From Pseudomonadota bacterium (lineage in GTDB: Bacteria; Pseudomonadota; Alphaproteobacteria; Rhizobiales; Kaistiaceae): a stretch of DNA of 20,668 nt. The notes below the pieces were generated by a model. It saw only the letters and a program-made list of their open reading frames with translations. It was not told the origin of the DNA and did no database searches. The first letter of the stretch is position 1, and each line of letters opens with the position of its first letter. The stretch lies in contig JAEZEN010000196.1 in assembly GCA_023433185.1 (NCBI GenBank), positions 1-20,668 of the forward strand. Reading direction: 5' to 3'. Positions 1 through 7,623 of this stretch are shown here, in pieces. Made by a program: the position numbers and the translations under genes.

Positions 1-809
1 GCCGGGCGGTCCATGTATTCGAGGGCCACCGGGATGATCCCCGAGCCGATGATCGCGGCGACGCAGGCGCCGGCCGCCTCGGCGGTGGCGAAGCCCATCA
101 GCATGGGCCGCGCGCCCTCGGCGGCGCGGAGGATGCGGACCGTCGCCTCGGTGGCGATGCCGAGCTGCCCCTCCGAGCCGATGATGAGGCCGAGGATGTC
201 ATAGCCGGCGGCATCGAGATGGGCGCCGCCGAGATCGAGGATCGTGCCGTCCATGAGCACGAGCCGCACGCCGAGGACGTTGTTCGTGGTGACCCCGTAC
301 TTGAGGCAGTGGGCGCCCCCCGAGTTCATGGCGATGTTGCCGCCGATGGTGCAGGCGAGCTGGCTCGAGGGGTCGGGCGCGTAGAAGAAGCCCCGGTGGG
401 CGACGGCATTGGTGATGTTGATGTTGGTGACGCCGGTCTCCACGCGGGCGACGCGATCCTCGTAGTCGATCGCGAGGATGCGGCTGAGCCGCGACAGGCC
501 GACCACGACAGCGTCGGGCGAGGGCAGCGCGCCGCCAGACAGGGACGTGCCGGCGCCGCGGGCGATGACCTTCACCTTCTCGCGCTGGAGGATCTTCAGG
601 ACTTCGGACACTTCCTCCGTCGAGCCGGGCAGCACCACGGCGAGCGGCACCGCCCGGTAGGCGGTGAGCGCGTCGGTCTCGTAGGCGCGGCGCTCGTCCT
701 CCGAGGAAATCACATGGGCGTCGCCGACCACGGCGCGGAGCGCCGCCACGATCGATTCGCGGCGCGCCGGCACCGTTTCGTCGACGGCGGGCATCACGAT
801 GGCGTTCAT
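1..809 (-). CDS. glcD: Glycolate/D-lactate oxidase FAD-binding subunit GlcD, N-terminal part (cut by window edge)
   Basis: The leftward frame encodes about 269 residues of the FAD subunit of membrane-associated glycolate oxidase (GlcDEF), which oxidises glycolate and often D-lactate to the 2-oxo acid. Visible landmarks are RGAGTSLSGGALP in the PCMH-type FAD domain, YAPDPSSQLACTIGGN, and the later HCLKYG and GSEGQLG motifs, all in the order seen in E. coli GlcD. The full protein is usually near 480-500 residues, so the C-terminal part lies left of the window, perhaps followed by glcE and glcF. The ATG at 807-809 is preceded by GGAGG with good spacing, which fixes the start. The gene is divergent from the lut operon, so two routes for 2-hydroxy-acid oxidation are grouped here. 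An FAD-type D-lactate dehydrogenase of the same family is the alternative name. Confidence 0.9.
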   Translation of the reverse strand, partial: MNAIVMPAVDETVPARRESIVAALRAVVGDAHVISSEDERRAYETDALTAYRAVPLAVVLPGSTEEVSEVLKILQREKVKVIARGAGTSLSGGALPSPDAVVVGLSRLSRILAIDYEDRVARVETGVTNINITNAVAHRGFFYAPDPSSQLACTIGGNIAMNSGGAHCLKYGVTTNNVLGVRLVLMDGTILDLGGAHLDAAGYDILGLIIGSEGQLGIATEATVRILRAAEGARPMLMGFATAEAAGACVAAIIGSGIIPVALEYMDRP

Positions 810-833
810 TGGCGTTCCTCCAGACTCCATATA

Positions 834-851
834 GCCGGAATCCTTTCCGGC
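834..851. promoter_or_regulatory. Inverted repeat in the glcD/lutA divergent promoter region
   Basis: GCCGGAA, a TCCT spacer and TTCCGGC form a perfect 7-bp inverted repeat. It lies 25 bases upstream of the glcD start, inside the 170-base gap between the two divergent starts. It could be an operator for a regulator shared by glcD and the lut operon, or a hairpin in the glcD leader. No convincing -35/-10 pair was found in this gap. Confidence 0.35.
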
Positions 852-979
852 GCGCACCGGTCGAGGCGCGATCTGCCGCACTTTTCGCGGGTCGGGGCGC
901 GCCCCAGGTTGATCCTGCCGCGCCGGGCCTGCTATCGACATGAGCTTGGAATTGTTCGACCCGAGAAGAACGCCCATCC

Positions 980-1756
980 ATGAATGATCCCGTGCGGCGG
1001 CCCAAGGTCGGGCTGTTCGTGACCTGCCTCGTCGACCTGATGCGCCCGACCGTCGGCTTCGCCGCGGCGAAGCTGATCGAGGATTCCGGATGCGACGACG
1101 AGGTCCCGCCGACCCAGACCTGCTGCGGCCAGCCGGCCTACAACTCGGGCGACCGCAAGGACACCCGCGCCATCGCCAAGCAGGTGATGGCCGCCTTCGA
1201 GGGCTATGACTACGTCGTCGCGCCCTCGGGCTCCTGTGGCGGCATGCTCAAGTTCCACTATGCCGAGCTGTTCGCCGACGATCCCGCCTGGAAGGCCCGC
1301 GCCGAGGCCTTCGGGGCCAAGGTGCATGAACTGGTGAGCTTCCTCCACGACGTCCGCGGCATGACGGCGGTCGATGCCCGTTTCGAGGGCAGCGTCACCT
1401 ACCACGATTCCTGTTCGGGCCTTCGCGAGTTCGGCATCCGCGCCCAGCCGCGGCAGCTCCTCAAGTCGGTCGCGGGCCTGAAGCTGCTCGAACTCAAGGA
1501 TGCCGACGTCTGCTGCGGCTTCGGCGGCACGTTCTGCGTCAAGTATCCCGACATCTCCAACGCCATCGTCGAGGAGAAGGCGCGCCACATCGCCGAGAGC
1601 GGCGCGGAGACCCTGCTCGCGGGCGACCTCGGCTGCCTCATGAACATGGCCGGCAAGCTCCAGCGCGAAGGCCGGCCGGTCCACACCCGCCACGTCGCCG
1701 AGGTGCTGGCGGGAATGACCGACGAGACGCCGCCGATCGGCGAGACGACCGGCTGA
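980..1756 (+). CDS. lutA: L-lactate oxidation iron-sulfur protein LutA (CCG-domain protein)
   Basis: The 258-residue protein carries two cysteine-rich CCG domains, as in LutA/YkgE and in the C-terminal half of GlcF and HdrB. The first has C16, QTCCG at 47-50 and GSCGG around C86. The second has HDSCSG around C145, DVCCGFGGTFC at 177-186 and GDLGC at 215-219. In Bacillus subtilis, LutABC together oxidise L-lactate to pyruvate, and LutA is thought to hold iron-sulfur or electron-transfer sites. The length matches the family (about 240-260). It is the first gene of the operon, and lutB begins 7 bases after its stop. The start is the only ATG before the conserved GLFVTC segment; a weak GAGAAG lies about 12 bases upstream. 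Confidence 0.92.
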   Translation: MNDPVRRPKVGLFVTCLVDLMRPTVGFAAAKLIEDSGCDDEVPPTQTCCGQPAYNSGDRKDTRAIAKQVMAAFEGYDYVVAPSGSCGGMLKFHYAELFADDPAWKARAEAFGAKVHELVSFLHDVRGMTAVDARFEGSVTYHDSCSGLREFGIRAQPRQLLKSVAGLKLLELKDADVCCGFGGTFCVKYPDISNAIVEEKARHIAESGAETLLAGDLGCLMNMAGKLQREGRPVHTRHVAEVLAGMTDETPPIGETTG

Positions 1757-1763
1757 GGGCGCG

Positions 1764-3185
1764 ATGGAAATCAACACCAGGACCTTCAAGGACAACGCCA
1801 AGCACGCGCTGCGCGACCCGAACCTCCAGCAGGCGCTCGGCCATGTCCGCGTCGGCTTCATCGAGAAGCGCGCCCGGGCGGCCGAGGCGCTGCCCGAGTT
1901 CGAGGCGATTCGCGATGCGGCGCGCGACATCAAGAACCACACGCTCGAGCATCTCGACCTCTATATCGAGGCCTACGAGGAGAAGGTCCGCGCCGCCGGC
2001 GGCAACGTCCACTTCGCCGAGACGGCCGAGAGCGCCCGCGACATCATCCTCAACATCTGCCGGAAGGCCGGTGCCCGCACCGTCACCAAGGGCAAGTCGA
2101 TGGTGGCCGAGGAGATCGGCCTCAACGAGCATCTCGAGGCGAACGGCGTCGTGCCGGTCGAGACCGACCTCGGCGAGTACATCATCCAGCTCCGCCACGA
2201 GGGCCCGAGCCACATCATCGCGCCGGCCGTCCATCTCACCCAGGCCCAGGTCGAGGAGACGTTCCGGAAGGTCCACACCCACCTGCCCGCGGAGCGCGAC
2301 CTCACCGAACCGACCTCGCTGCTCGGCGAGGCCCGCACGATGCTCCGCGAGCGTTTCCTCGCCGCCGACGTGGGCATCACCGGCGCCAACTTCCTCGTCG
2401 CCGAGACCGGGACCTCGGTCATCGTCACCAACGAGGGCAACGGCGACCTCACGCAGATCCTGCCGAGGGTCCACATCGTCGTCGCCTCGATCGAGAAGAT
2501 CACCCCGACGCTGAACGACGTGAGCGAAATCCTCCGCGTGCTGGCGCGCTCCGCCACCGGCCAGGACATGTCGGTCTACACGACGTTCTCGACCGGCCCG
2601 CGCCGGCCGGCGGACCCCGACGGGCCGGATGAGTATCATGTGGTGCTGCTCGACAACGGCCGCACGGCGATGCTCGGCTCGGGCTTCCAGGACGCACTCC
2701 GCTGCATCCGCTGCGGCGCCTGCATGAACCACTGCCCGGTCTATCATGCGGTCGGCGGCCACGCCTATGGCTGGGTCTATCCGGGGCCGATCGGGGCCGT
2801 GCTGACGCCCACGCTGGTCGGTGTCGACGAGGCCGGCGACCTGCCCAATGCCTCGACCTTCTGCGGCCGCTGCGAGCAGGTCTGCCCGATGCGCATCCCA
2901 CTGCCGAAGATGATGCGCTACTGGCGCGACCGCGAGTTCGAGCGCCACCTGACCCCGGCAACGGTGCGCACCGGGCTGGGCTTCTGGGCCTTCTTCGCCC
3001 GCCACCCGCGCCTCTACCGGCTCGGCACCCGCCTCGCCGCCCGCGCCCTGTCCAACCGCGCCATCGGCCGCGGCCGCTTCAAGTCGCTGCCGCTGGCCGG
3101 CGGCTGGACGAAGCATCGCGACTTCCCCGCGCCCGAGGGGCAGACCTTCATGGAGCTGTGGGCGAAGCGGAAGAAGGCCGGTTGA
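1764..3185 (+). CDS. lutB: L-lactate oxidation iron-sulfur protein LutB
   Basis: This 473-residue protein has the LutB/YkgF layout: an N-terminal LUD domain over roughly residues 60-300 (TVTKGKSM near 107-113, AETGT near 213-217), then a ferredoxin-like region. That region has CIRCGACMNHCPVY at 314-327 and CGRCEQVCPM at 367-376, each able to help bind a 4Fe-4S cluster. A C-terminal extension rich in Arg and Lys follows. It is expected to act with LutA and LutC in the cytoplasmic lactate-oxidising complex. The length is normal for LutB (about 460-480). The next gene begins 38 bases downstream, across a gap holding a small hairpin (GGGTG/CACCC, 3191-3206) and a GGGGAG ribosome site. Confidence 0.93.
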   Translation: MEINTRTFKDNAKHALRDPNLQQALGHVRVGFIEKRARAAEALPEFEAIRDAARDIKNHTLEHLDLYIEAYEEKVRAAGGNVHFAETAESARDIILNICRKAGARTVTKGKSMVAEEIGLNEHLEANGVVPVETDLGEYIIQLRHEGPSHIIAPAVHLTQAQVEETFRKVHTHLPAERDLTEPTSLLGEARTMLRERFLAADVGITGANFLVAETGTSVIVTNEGNGDLTQILPRVHIVVASIEKITPTLNDVSEILRVLARSATGQDMSVYTTFSTGPRRPADPDGPDEYHVVLLDNGRTAMLGSGFQDALRCIRCGACMNHCPVYHAVGGHAYGWVYPGPIGAVLTPTLVGVDEAGDLPNASTFCGRCEQVCPMRIPLPKMMRYWRDREFERHLTPATVRTGLGFWAFFARHPRLYRLGTRLAARALSNRAIGRGRFKSLPLAGGWTKHRDFPAPEGQTFMELWAKRKKAG

Positions 3186-3223
3186 AAACCGGGTGAAATG
3201 GCACCCTTCAAGGAGCGGGGAGA

Positions 3224-3637
3224 ATGACCGAAACGCAGGTGCATCCCGAGACCGGCGCCATCCTGCGCCGCACGGTCCAGCGGCGGAAACTCGACTTCAA
3301 GGGGGTAGAGCGCGAGTTCGACCTTCCCGGCTGGTGGCCCGCCGATGACGGCGATGGGGTCCTCGATGCGCCCGACCTGGCCGTGGCGAACGCGGCATTC
3401 CGCGAGCTCCGCGCCGAGGCCGCCGAGCAGCTCAAGGCCGACGAGGTCCGGCGCATCCGCACCCGCCTCAAGCTCTCCCAGCGCCGGGCCGGCGAGATTC
3501 TCGGCGGCGGGCCCCGTGCCTTCCAGAAGTACGAATCCGGCGAGGTCGTCGTCAGCCGTCCGATGGCCAACCTCCTCCTCCTGCTCGACCGCGACCCGTC
3601 GCGCCTCAAGGAACTGACCGGCAAGGACGCAGCATGA
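3224..3637 (+). CDS. MqsA-family antitoxin-like HTH protein lacking zinc cysteines
   Basis: The 137-residue protein has an XRE-type helix-turn-helix at about residues 75-105, with LSQRRAGEILGGGPRAFQKY followed by ESGEVVVSR. This closely resembles the DNA-binding half of the antitoxin MqsA. The N-terminal part (HPETGAILRR, DLPGWWPADDG) aligns with the small zinc domain of MqsA relatives that begin CPETG and contain GWYC, but here the cysteines are replaced and the whole protein has none. No MqsR-like or other toxin gene is next to it. It lies between lutB and lutC and its stop overlaps the lutC start (ATGA), so it is translated within the operon. The likely role is a DNA-binding regulator of this operon (inference). 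GGGGAG sits just upstream of the ATG. Confidence 0.8.
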   Translation: MTETQVHPETGAILRRTVQRRKLDFKGVEREFDLPGWWPADDGDGVLDAPDLAVANAAFRELRAEAAEQLKADEVRRIRTRLKLSQRRAGEILGGGPRAFQKYESGEVVVSRPMANLLLLLDRDPSRLKELTGKDAA

Positions 3638-4302
3638 CCGCGCGCGACGTCATCCTCGGCAAGATCCGCCGTTCTCTCCACGTCGACGGCGGCGACCCCG
3701 GGCGCCGGGCAATCGTCATCGCCCGCCTCGAAGGCGCGCCGCGAAGCGTGATCCCGGCGCGCGGGCAGTTGCCGCAGGAGGAGCGGGTCGCGCTCTTCAC
3801 GGCGATGGCCGAAAAGGTCTCGGCGACCGTGGTGCGGGTGGCCGGCGAGGAGGATCTCCCGGCGGCGGTCGCCGAATACCTCCGCGGCCAGAACCTGCCG
3901 GCCACCGTCCGAATGGGCGACGACCGGCTCATCGCCGGCCTGCCCTGGGAGCGTACGCAGGTCGAGATCAAGCGCGGGCCCTCCGATGGCGGCGACCCCG
4001 TCGGCCTGAGCCATGCCGCCGCCGGCGTCGCCGAGACCGGCACCCTCGTCCTCGCCTCCGGGCCCGACAACCCGACGACACTCAACTTCCTGCCCGAGAC
4101 GCATATCGTCGTCGTCCGCGCCGACGACATCGCCGGCGACACCGAGACGGTGTGGGACGCACTCCGCGCCCGCTACGGCAAGGGCCAGATGCCGCGCACG
4201 GTCAACATGGTGACAGGCCCGTCGCGCTCCGCCGACATCGAGCAGAAGCTGCTGCTCGGCGCCCACGGCCCACGCCGCCTCCACATCATCATCCTCGGCT
4301 GA
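3634..4302 (+). CDS. lutC: L-lactate oxidation protein LutC (LUD domain)
   Basis: The 222-residue product is a LutC/YkgG protein made of a single LUD domain. The family signature is clear in the C-terminal half: GVAETGTLVLASG, NFLPETHIVVV, then TGPSRSADIEQKLLLGAHGP. LutC is the third component of the lactate-oxidising complex and carries no cysteine cluster of its own. The ATG overlaps the stop of the preceding HTH gene by 4 bases, which points to translational coupling. It is the last gene of the operon. The downstream GC-rich stretch has only weak hairpins (for example GGCGG/CCGCC at 4326-4339) and no T-tract, so no clear terminator is visible. Confidence 0.93.
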   Translation: MTARDVILGKIRRSLHVDGGDPGRRAIVIARLEGAPRSVIPARGQLPQEERVALFTAMAEKVSATVVRVAGEEDLPAAVAEYLRGQNLPATVRMGDDRLIAGLPWERTQVEIKRGPSDGGDPVGLSHAAAGVAETGTLVLASGPDNPTTLNFLPETHIVVVRADDIAGDTETVWDALRARYGKGQMPRTVNMVTGPSRSADIEQKLLLGAHGPRRLHIIILG

Positions 4303-4375
4303 CCCCCGGGAGCCCGGGCGGCGTCGGCGGCAACCCGCCACAGCGGGGAGAAGCCCCAACGACGGTATTGCAACT

Positions 4376-4381
4376 TATAAT
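4376..4381 (+). promoter_or_regulatory. Candidate -10 box in an AT-rich patch before the frameshifted membrane gene
   Basis: A perfect TATAAT lies in an AT-rich patch (about 4366-4396) unlike the GC-rich DNA around it, 54 bases before the ATG at 4435. No recognisable -35 box lies 16-18 bases upstream, so the assignment is tentative. If real, it would drive the frameshifted gene separately from the lut operon. Confidence 0.3.
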
Positions 4382-4434
4382 CGCATGATACACATTGCTC
4401 GCGCTTGAGTCTCATCCATGGACGAGGCCTGAGA

Positions 4435-4690
4435 ATGAAAGTGCCACAGGAAGGAAGACAGGAATCGGCTGCCAGCCCCGGGAACGCGAGCGCACCCGCA
4501 CTCATCAGGACGGAGATGCCGGCAACGATCACGCCGTCCCTGCTCGCGGCGGTCGTGGTGGGCCTCATCCTGGATTGGCATCTTCTTCATCGGACAAGCG
4601 CAGGGATGGGCGCTGAGCGCAGCTGCAGGCAGTCTTGTCCTCAGCGCTGGGGTCGCAATAATCCTGGCCGGGTTCGGTGGCCAGGCGACT
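4435..4690 (+). pseudogene. Out-of-frame N-terminal part of the membrane protein gene that continues at 4691
   Basis: From the ATG at 4435 (GAGG about 8 bases upstream) the frame reads MKVPQEGRQE and so on, then a hydrophobic run LLAAVVVGLIL, after which it loses all membrane character. From about 4571 the sense passes to the next frame: WIGIFFIGQAQGWALS, then SLVLSAGVAIILAGF, running without a stop into the frame of the 4691-5806 gene. Removing one C at 4569/4570 would join the two into a protein of about 456 residues with three predicted membrane helices. The second frame has no ATG or GTG upstream of 4691. This is either a real frameshift, a sequencing error, or (less likely) programmed frameshifting. 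Confidence 0.55.
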
Positions 4691-5806
4691 TTGCTAACAA
4701 GAGCGCAAGTCTTGGCCGGCGTGGCGGCAATTGCCGCGATCCTGTTCGGCGTGCTGGAGGTTCGCAGGGGTCACGATGAAGAAAGGCGCATCTCCGAGAT
4801 TCAAGCCCAGGCCAAGCAATATGTGCGCGGCAATATCCACGACGTCCCTTCCGAGGACTATCTCGTCTCCCTGAAGTTCGGACGAAGCGTCCTGGGCGCG
4901 ACGGACGTGCATCAGAAACAGTTTTCATTTGCCGTGTTTCAAGATGAGGCACAGGAAGCAAATATCGCTTCATTGCGCCTGGAGTCGTATGGCGATGGGC
5001 GGGTGATCAGCATCGGCATTCCAACCAGCTGTATCACCGGCGCCATGGGACAAGCGCCGCTTGACTGGCAACTGGCTGAAGTCGCAGGCGGCTACGAAGT
5101 GCGGGACCGCCGGAGCCAGATGCGCTCGATCGGAACCTGGGGCACGAACAAGGCTCCGGAGCCCTGCGTGTTCGCCCAGACTACCAGTGCCCCTCAGTTC
5201 CCCAGAATTTTGTCCGCTCTCATCGGTGAGGCACACGCTCAGACAGCCAATCCGATCGACGATCCCTCACCGGAGCCACCGGCCATCGACCTCGCCGACA
5301 TCATCGCCGACCTGAATTCCGACATCACCGAAATCCGCCGTTCAGCGCGGGATGCGCTGTCCCTTGCCCCCGCTGAACAGGTTCCCGAAATCCTTGCCGC
5401 CGCCAATGTCGAAGGAGAAACCTATCGCACGCGGCTGGGCGTGACCGTCGCCCTGACCGAAATGCTGCGCCGGGACAAATCCCAGCGCGAGGCCATCATA
5501 CCGGTACTCACGGACGACGACCGGCATGCGCTTCTAAAGCTTGCCGCCGACCCGGACCGCACCCTCCGCATATACTCGACGGAGTTCCTGTTCGATCTCG
5601 GCGACCCCGCCGTGACCGAACTCGCCATTCCGATGGCAGCCGAAACTGACGACGATGTCGCCCGCTACAACTGGATCTTCGTCGCGCAGGACGGATGGTG
5701 GCGCCTGGACACGGATGCAAAGACCGCCCTCGCGGACGACCTGACCACGGTCTTCGACAAGTCGGGCAGCCAGACCAAGGCACTCCTCCAGGCGTTCGAG
5801 AACTGA
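4691..5806 (+). CDS. Hypothetical membrane-anchored protein with HEAT-like C-terminal region (probable frameshifted gene)
   Basis: No known family was recognised. The only start in this frame is the TTG at 4691, which gives 371 residues but has no good ribosome site; the frame really extends upstream (see 4435-4690). A membrane helix spans residues 6-24 (VLAGVAAIAAILFGVLEV), followed by RR and a charged, perhaps coiled, segment. A soluble domain over about 45-165 contains two cysteines (C114 and C159). A Pro/Asp linker near 186-198 leads to a helical region at 199-371 that resembles degenerate HEAT repeats (DITEIRRSARDALSLAP, DRHALLKLAADPDRTLRIYS, FLFDLGDPAVTELAIPMA). Base composition is visibly less GC-rich than the neighbours, suggesting acquired DNA. 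It is convergent with the permease gene. Function is unknown. Confidence 0.6.
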   Translation: MLTRAQVLAGVAAIAAILFGVLEVRRGHDEERRISEIQAQAKQYVRGNIHDVPSEDYLVSLKFGRSVLGATDVHQKQFSFAVFQDEAQEANIASLRLESYGDGRVISIGIPTSCITGAMGQAPLDWQLAEVAGGYEVRDRRSQMRSIGTWGTNKAPEPCVFAQTTSAPQFPRILSALIGEAHAQTANPIDDPSPEPPAIDLADIIADLNSDITEIRRSARDALSLAPAEQVPEILAAANVEGETYRTRLGVTVALTEMLRRDKSQREAIIPVLTDDDRHALLKLAADPDRTLRIYSTEFLFDLGDPAVTELAIPMAAETDDDVARYNWIFVAQDGWWRLDTDAKTALADDLTTVFDKSGSQTKALLQAFEN

Positions 5807-5845
5807 GGGGCCTTCCGGATCGACCCGCCCTGTCGGTCGTGTCCG

Positions 5846-6667
5846 CTAACGTGATCCCGTCCGCCTGAGCCGTCGCTCGAGCCCGCGCACGATGAGCGAC
5901 AGGCCGATCGTCATGACGAGGTAGAGGTAGGCGACGACGTTGTAGGTCTCGAAGAACAGGAAGGTCGACGCCGAATACACCTTGCCGAGCTGGGTGATGT
6001 CCTGCACCCCGAGCGCCGAGACCAGCGCCGAATCCTTGATCATCGCGACGAAATCGTTGCCGAGCGGCGGGATGACCACCCGCACCGCCTGGGGCAGAAC
6101 GACGAGCCGCATCGTCTGGCGGCGGCCGAGGCCGAGCGCGCTGGCCGCTTCGACTTGGCCCCGCGGCACCGCCTCGATACCCGCCCGGAAGATCTCGGCG
6201 ATGAACGCGGAGTAGCTCAGCGTCAGAGCGAAGATCGCCCGCCACTCCATGCTGAAGTCGCGCACCGAGGCGGCCGGCAGCCATCCCGAGGCGATCGGCG
6301 CCGAGAAGACGAAGTTCCAGGCCGCCACCAGCTGCGGCGCACCGACGAAGGCGATGTAGAAGAGAAGCACGAGCACGGGCACGCCGCGGATCACCTCGAC
6401 ATAGAACGTCGCGACCTCGCGCAGCACCCGAAAGCGCGACAGCCGTCCGAGGGCGACGACGAGCCCGAGGGCGATGGCCATGGCGAAGGCGACAAACGAC
6501 ACCCAGAGCGTGACGACGACGCCCTGGCAAAGCGCCCGGAAGATCCTTGCATAGTCGCCGTCGGTGGTGATCAGCCAGGTGAAGATCACCCCGAGCAGGA
6601 TGATGGCCAGCAGCCAGTAGGGAATCTCGCGCCGCGGCACATGAGGCGCGCGCCGCGCGACGGTCAC
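5846..6667 (-). CDS. Polar amino-acid-type ABC transporter permease
   Basis: The 273-residue inner-membrane protein belongs to the HisM/GlnP permease family. It has about five membrane segments: near 18-34, 48-75, 90-108, 155-175 and 240-262. The EAA loop that contacts the ATPase is visible as EIFRAGIEAVPRGQVEAASA followed by LGLGRRQTMRLVVLPQAVR. The RGVPVLVLLFYIAF segment is typical of the family. It lies downstream of the binding-protein gene in the same direction with a 42-base gap, so the two probably form one transcript. Family members usually work as heterodimers or homodimers with an ATPase, but no ATPase or second permease gene is nearby. The substrate, probably a polar amino acid or derivative, cannot be told from sequence. 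Confidence 0.88.
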   Translation of the reverse strand: MTVARRAPHVPRREIPYWLLAIILLGVIFTWLITTDGDYARIFRALCQGVVVTLWVSFVAFAMAIALGLVVALGRLSRFRVLREVATFYVEVIRGVPVLVLLFYIAFVGAPQLVAAWNFVFSAPIASGWLPAASVRDFSMEWRAIFALTLSYSAFIAEIFRAGIEAVPRGQVEAASALGLGRRQTMRLVVLPQAVRVVIPPLGNDFVAMIKDSALVSALGVQDITQLGKVYSASTFLFFETYNVVAYLYLVMTIGLSLIVRGLERRLRRTGSR

Positions 6668-6700
6668 GGCGGGCGGCCCGTGCCCCGGTCGGCGCCCGCC
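6668..6700 (-). terminator. Hairpin between binding-protein and permease genes
   Basis: GGCGGGCG (6668-6675) and CGCCCGCC (6693-6700) form a perfect 8-bp GC-only stem with a 17-base loop. There is no T-tract. Such hairpins in binding-protein operons often protect the upstream mRNA or weaken read-through, so that the binding protein outnumbers the permease. Here that role is inferred. Confidence 0.45.
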
Positions 6701-6709
6701 GGCGGCCCT

Positions 6710-7501
6710 CTACCGGCCCGCGCTATACTCGTAGAACCACTTCCGGTTCAGCGCGTCGATCGTGCCGTCGGCCTTCATCGCGGCGAGCGCCGCATCCACC
6801 GGCGCGACGAGGTCCGAGCCCGGCGTGAAGATGAAGCCGAAGTCCTCGCTGCCCAGCGGCCCGCCGACGAGCTTGAAGGCATTCGGCGAGGCGCCCATGT
6901 AGCCCTCGGCGCTGGTCCGGTCCATGAGCACGAGGTCGACGTCGCCGGACCTGAGCGCCTGCACGGAGGCGCCGAAGGTCTCGAACAACTTGATGCGCGG
7001 GTTGGCCTCGTCGCCGTCGAGGACATCGTAGACGGCGGTGTAGAAGTTGGTGGTGCCGACCTGGGCGCCGACCAGCAGGTCGGCATCGGCGGCGAAGGAC
7101 TTCTCGTCGGTGAAGCGCGCCTCGTCGGCGCGGACGAGCATGAACTGCTCCGACGTCATGTAGGGCGCCGAGAAGTCGACCTGGGTCCTGCGCTCATCGG
7201 TGATGGTGATACCGTCCATGCCCACGTCGAACTGGCCTTCGCGAACGGCCTGGATCATCGTGTCCCAGCTCGACAGGTGCCACTCGACATTGAGGTTGAG
7301 CCGCCTGCCGATCTCGTTGAAGGCATCGTATTCCCAGCCGATGCCCTCGCCGGTCTCGGGATCGGCGAAGTTGAGCGGGGTATAGGCGTTCTCGGTAACC
7401 GCCTTGACCGTGCGGCCCCCGAGATCGGGGAGCTCGGCCGCCACGGCCGTTCCGGCGGCGAGAGTGAGGGCGGCGGCGAAGAGCGTCAGGGCAGGCTTCA
7501 T
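6710..7501 (-). CDS. Periplasmic amino-acid-type ABC transporter substrate-binding protein (SBP_bac_3)
   Basis: The 263-residue precursor begins with a signal peptide ([22 protein letters not shown], cut probably near residue 22). The mature part has the two-lobe family-3 binding-protein pattern: [21 protein letters not shown], the [15 protein letters not shown] motif, then [10 protein letters not shown]. Later come GAQVGTT and [13 protein letters not shown], and a final [11 protein letters not shown]. The [10 protein letters not shown] signature is diagnostic of the family. No lipobox cysteine is present, so it should be free in the periplasm. GAGGA 8 bases before the ATG supports the start. 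It is first in a two-gene unit with the permease. The ligand is unknown. Confidence 0.9.
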   Translation of the reverse strand: MKPALTLFAAALTLAAGTAVAAELPDLGGRTVKAVTENAYTPLNFADPETGEGIGWEYDAFNEIGRRLNLNVEWHLSSWDTMIQAVREGQFDVGMDGITITDERRTQVDFSAPYMTSEQFMLVRADEARFTDEKSFAADADLLVGAQVGTTNFYTAVYDVLDGDEANPRIKLFETFGASVQALRSGDVDLVLMDRTSAEGYMGASPNAFKLVGGPLGSEDFGFIFTPGSDLVAPVDAALAAMKADGTIDALNRKWFYEYSAGR

Positions 7502-7623
7502 GGCGAAGGTCCTCGATGGGAGCCCGGCCTCTCGGGAAGTCGAAGCTTGGCGCGCTCCGGTTGTCGGAACCTACCGCTCCGCGACAGCACCACGCAAGAT
7601 GCCGCACCCGCTTCCGGAGCAGG

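Noticed and set aside
1638..3116. Long leftward open frame opposite lutB
   Set aside because: It mirrors lutB, which has intact LUD and ferredoxin motifs; the leftward reading has no motif and biased Ala/Arg/Asp/Gly content.
3224..4302. A complete toxin-antitoxin pair around the MqsA-like gene
   Set aside because: The neighbours are lutB and lutC with intact signatures, and no small toxin-like frame is present.
4303..4345. Intrinsic terminator after lutC
   Set aside because: Only short GC hairpins (CCCGGG pairs, GGCGG/CCGCC) without a following T-tract; too weak to list as a feature.
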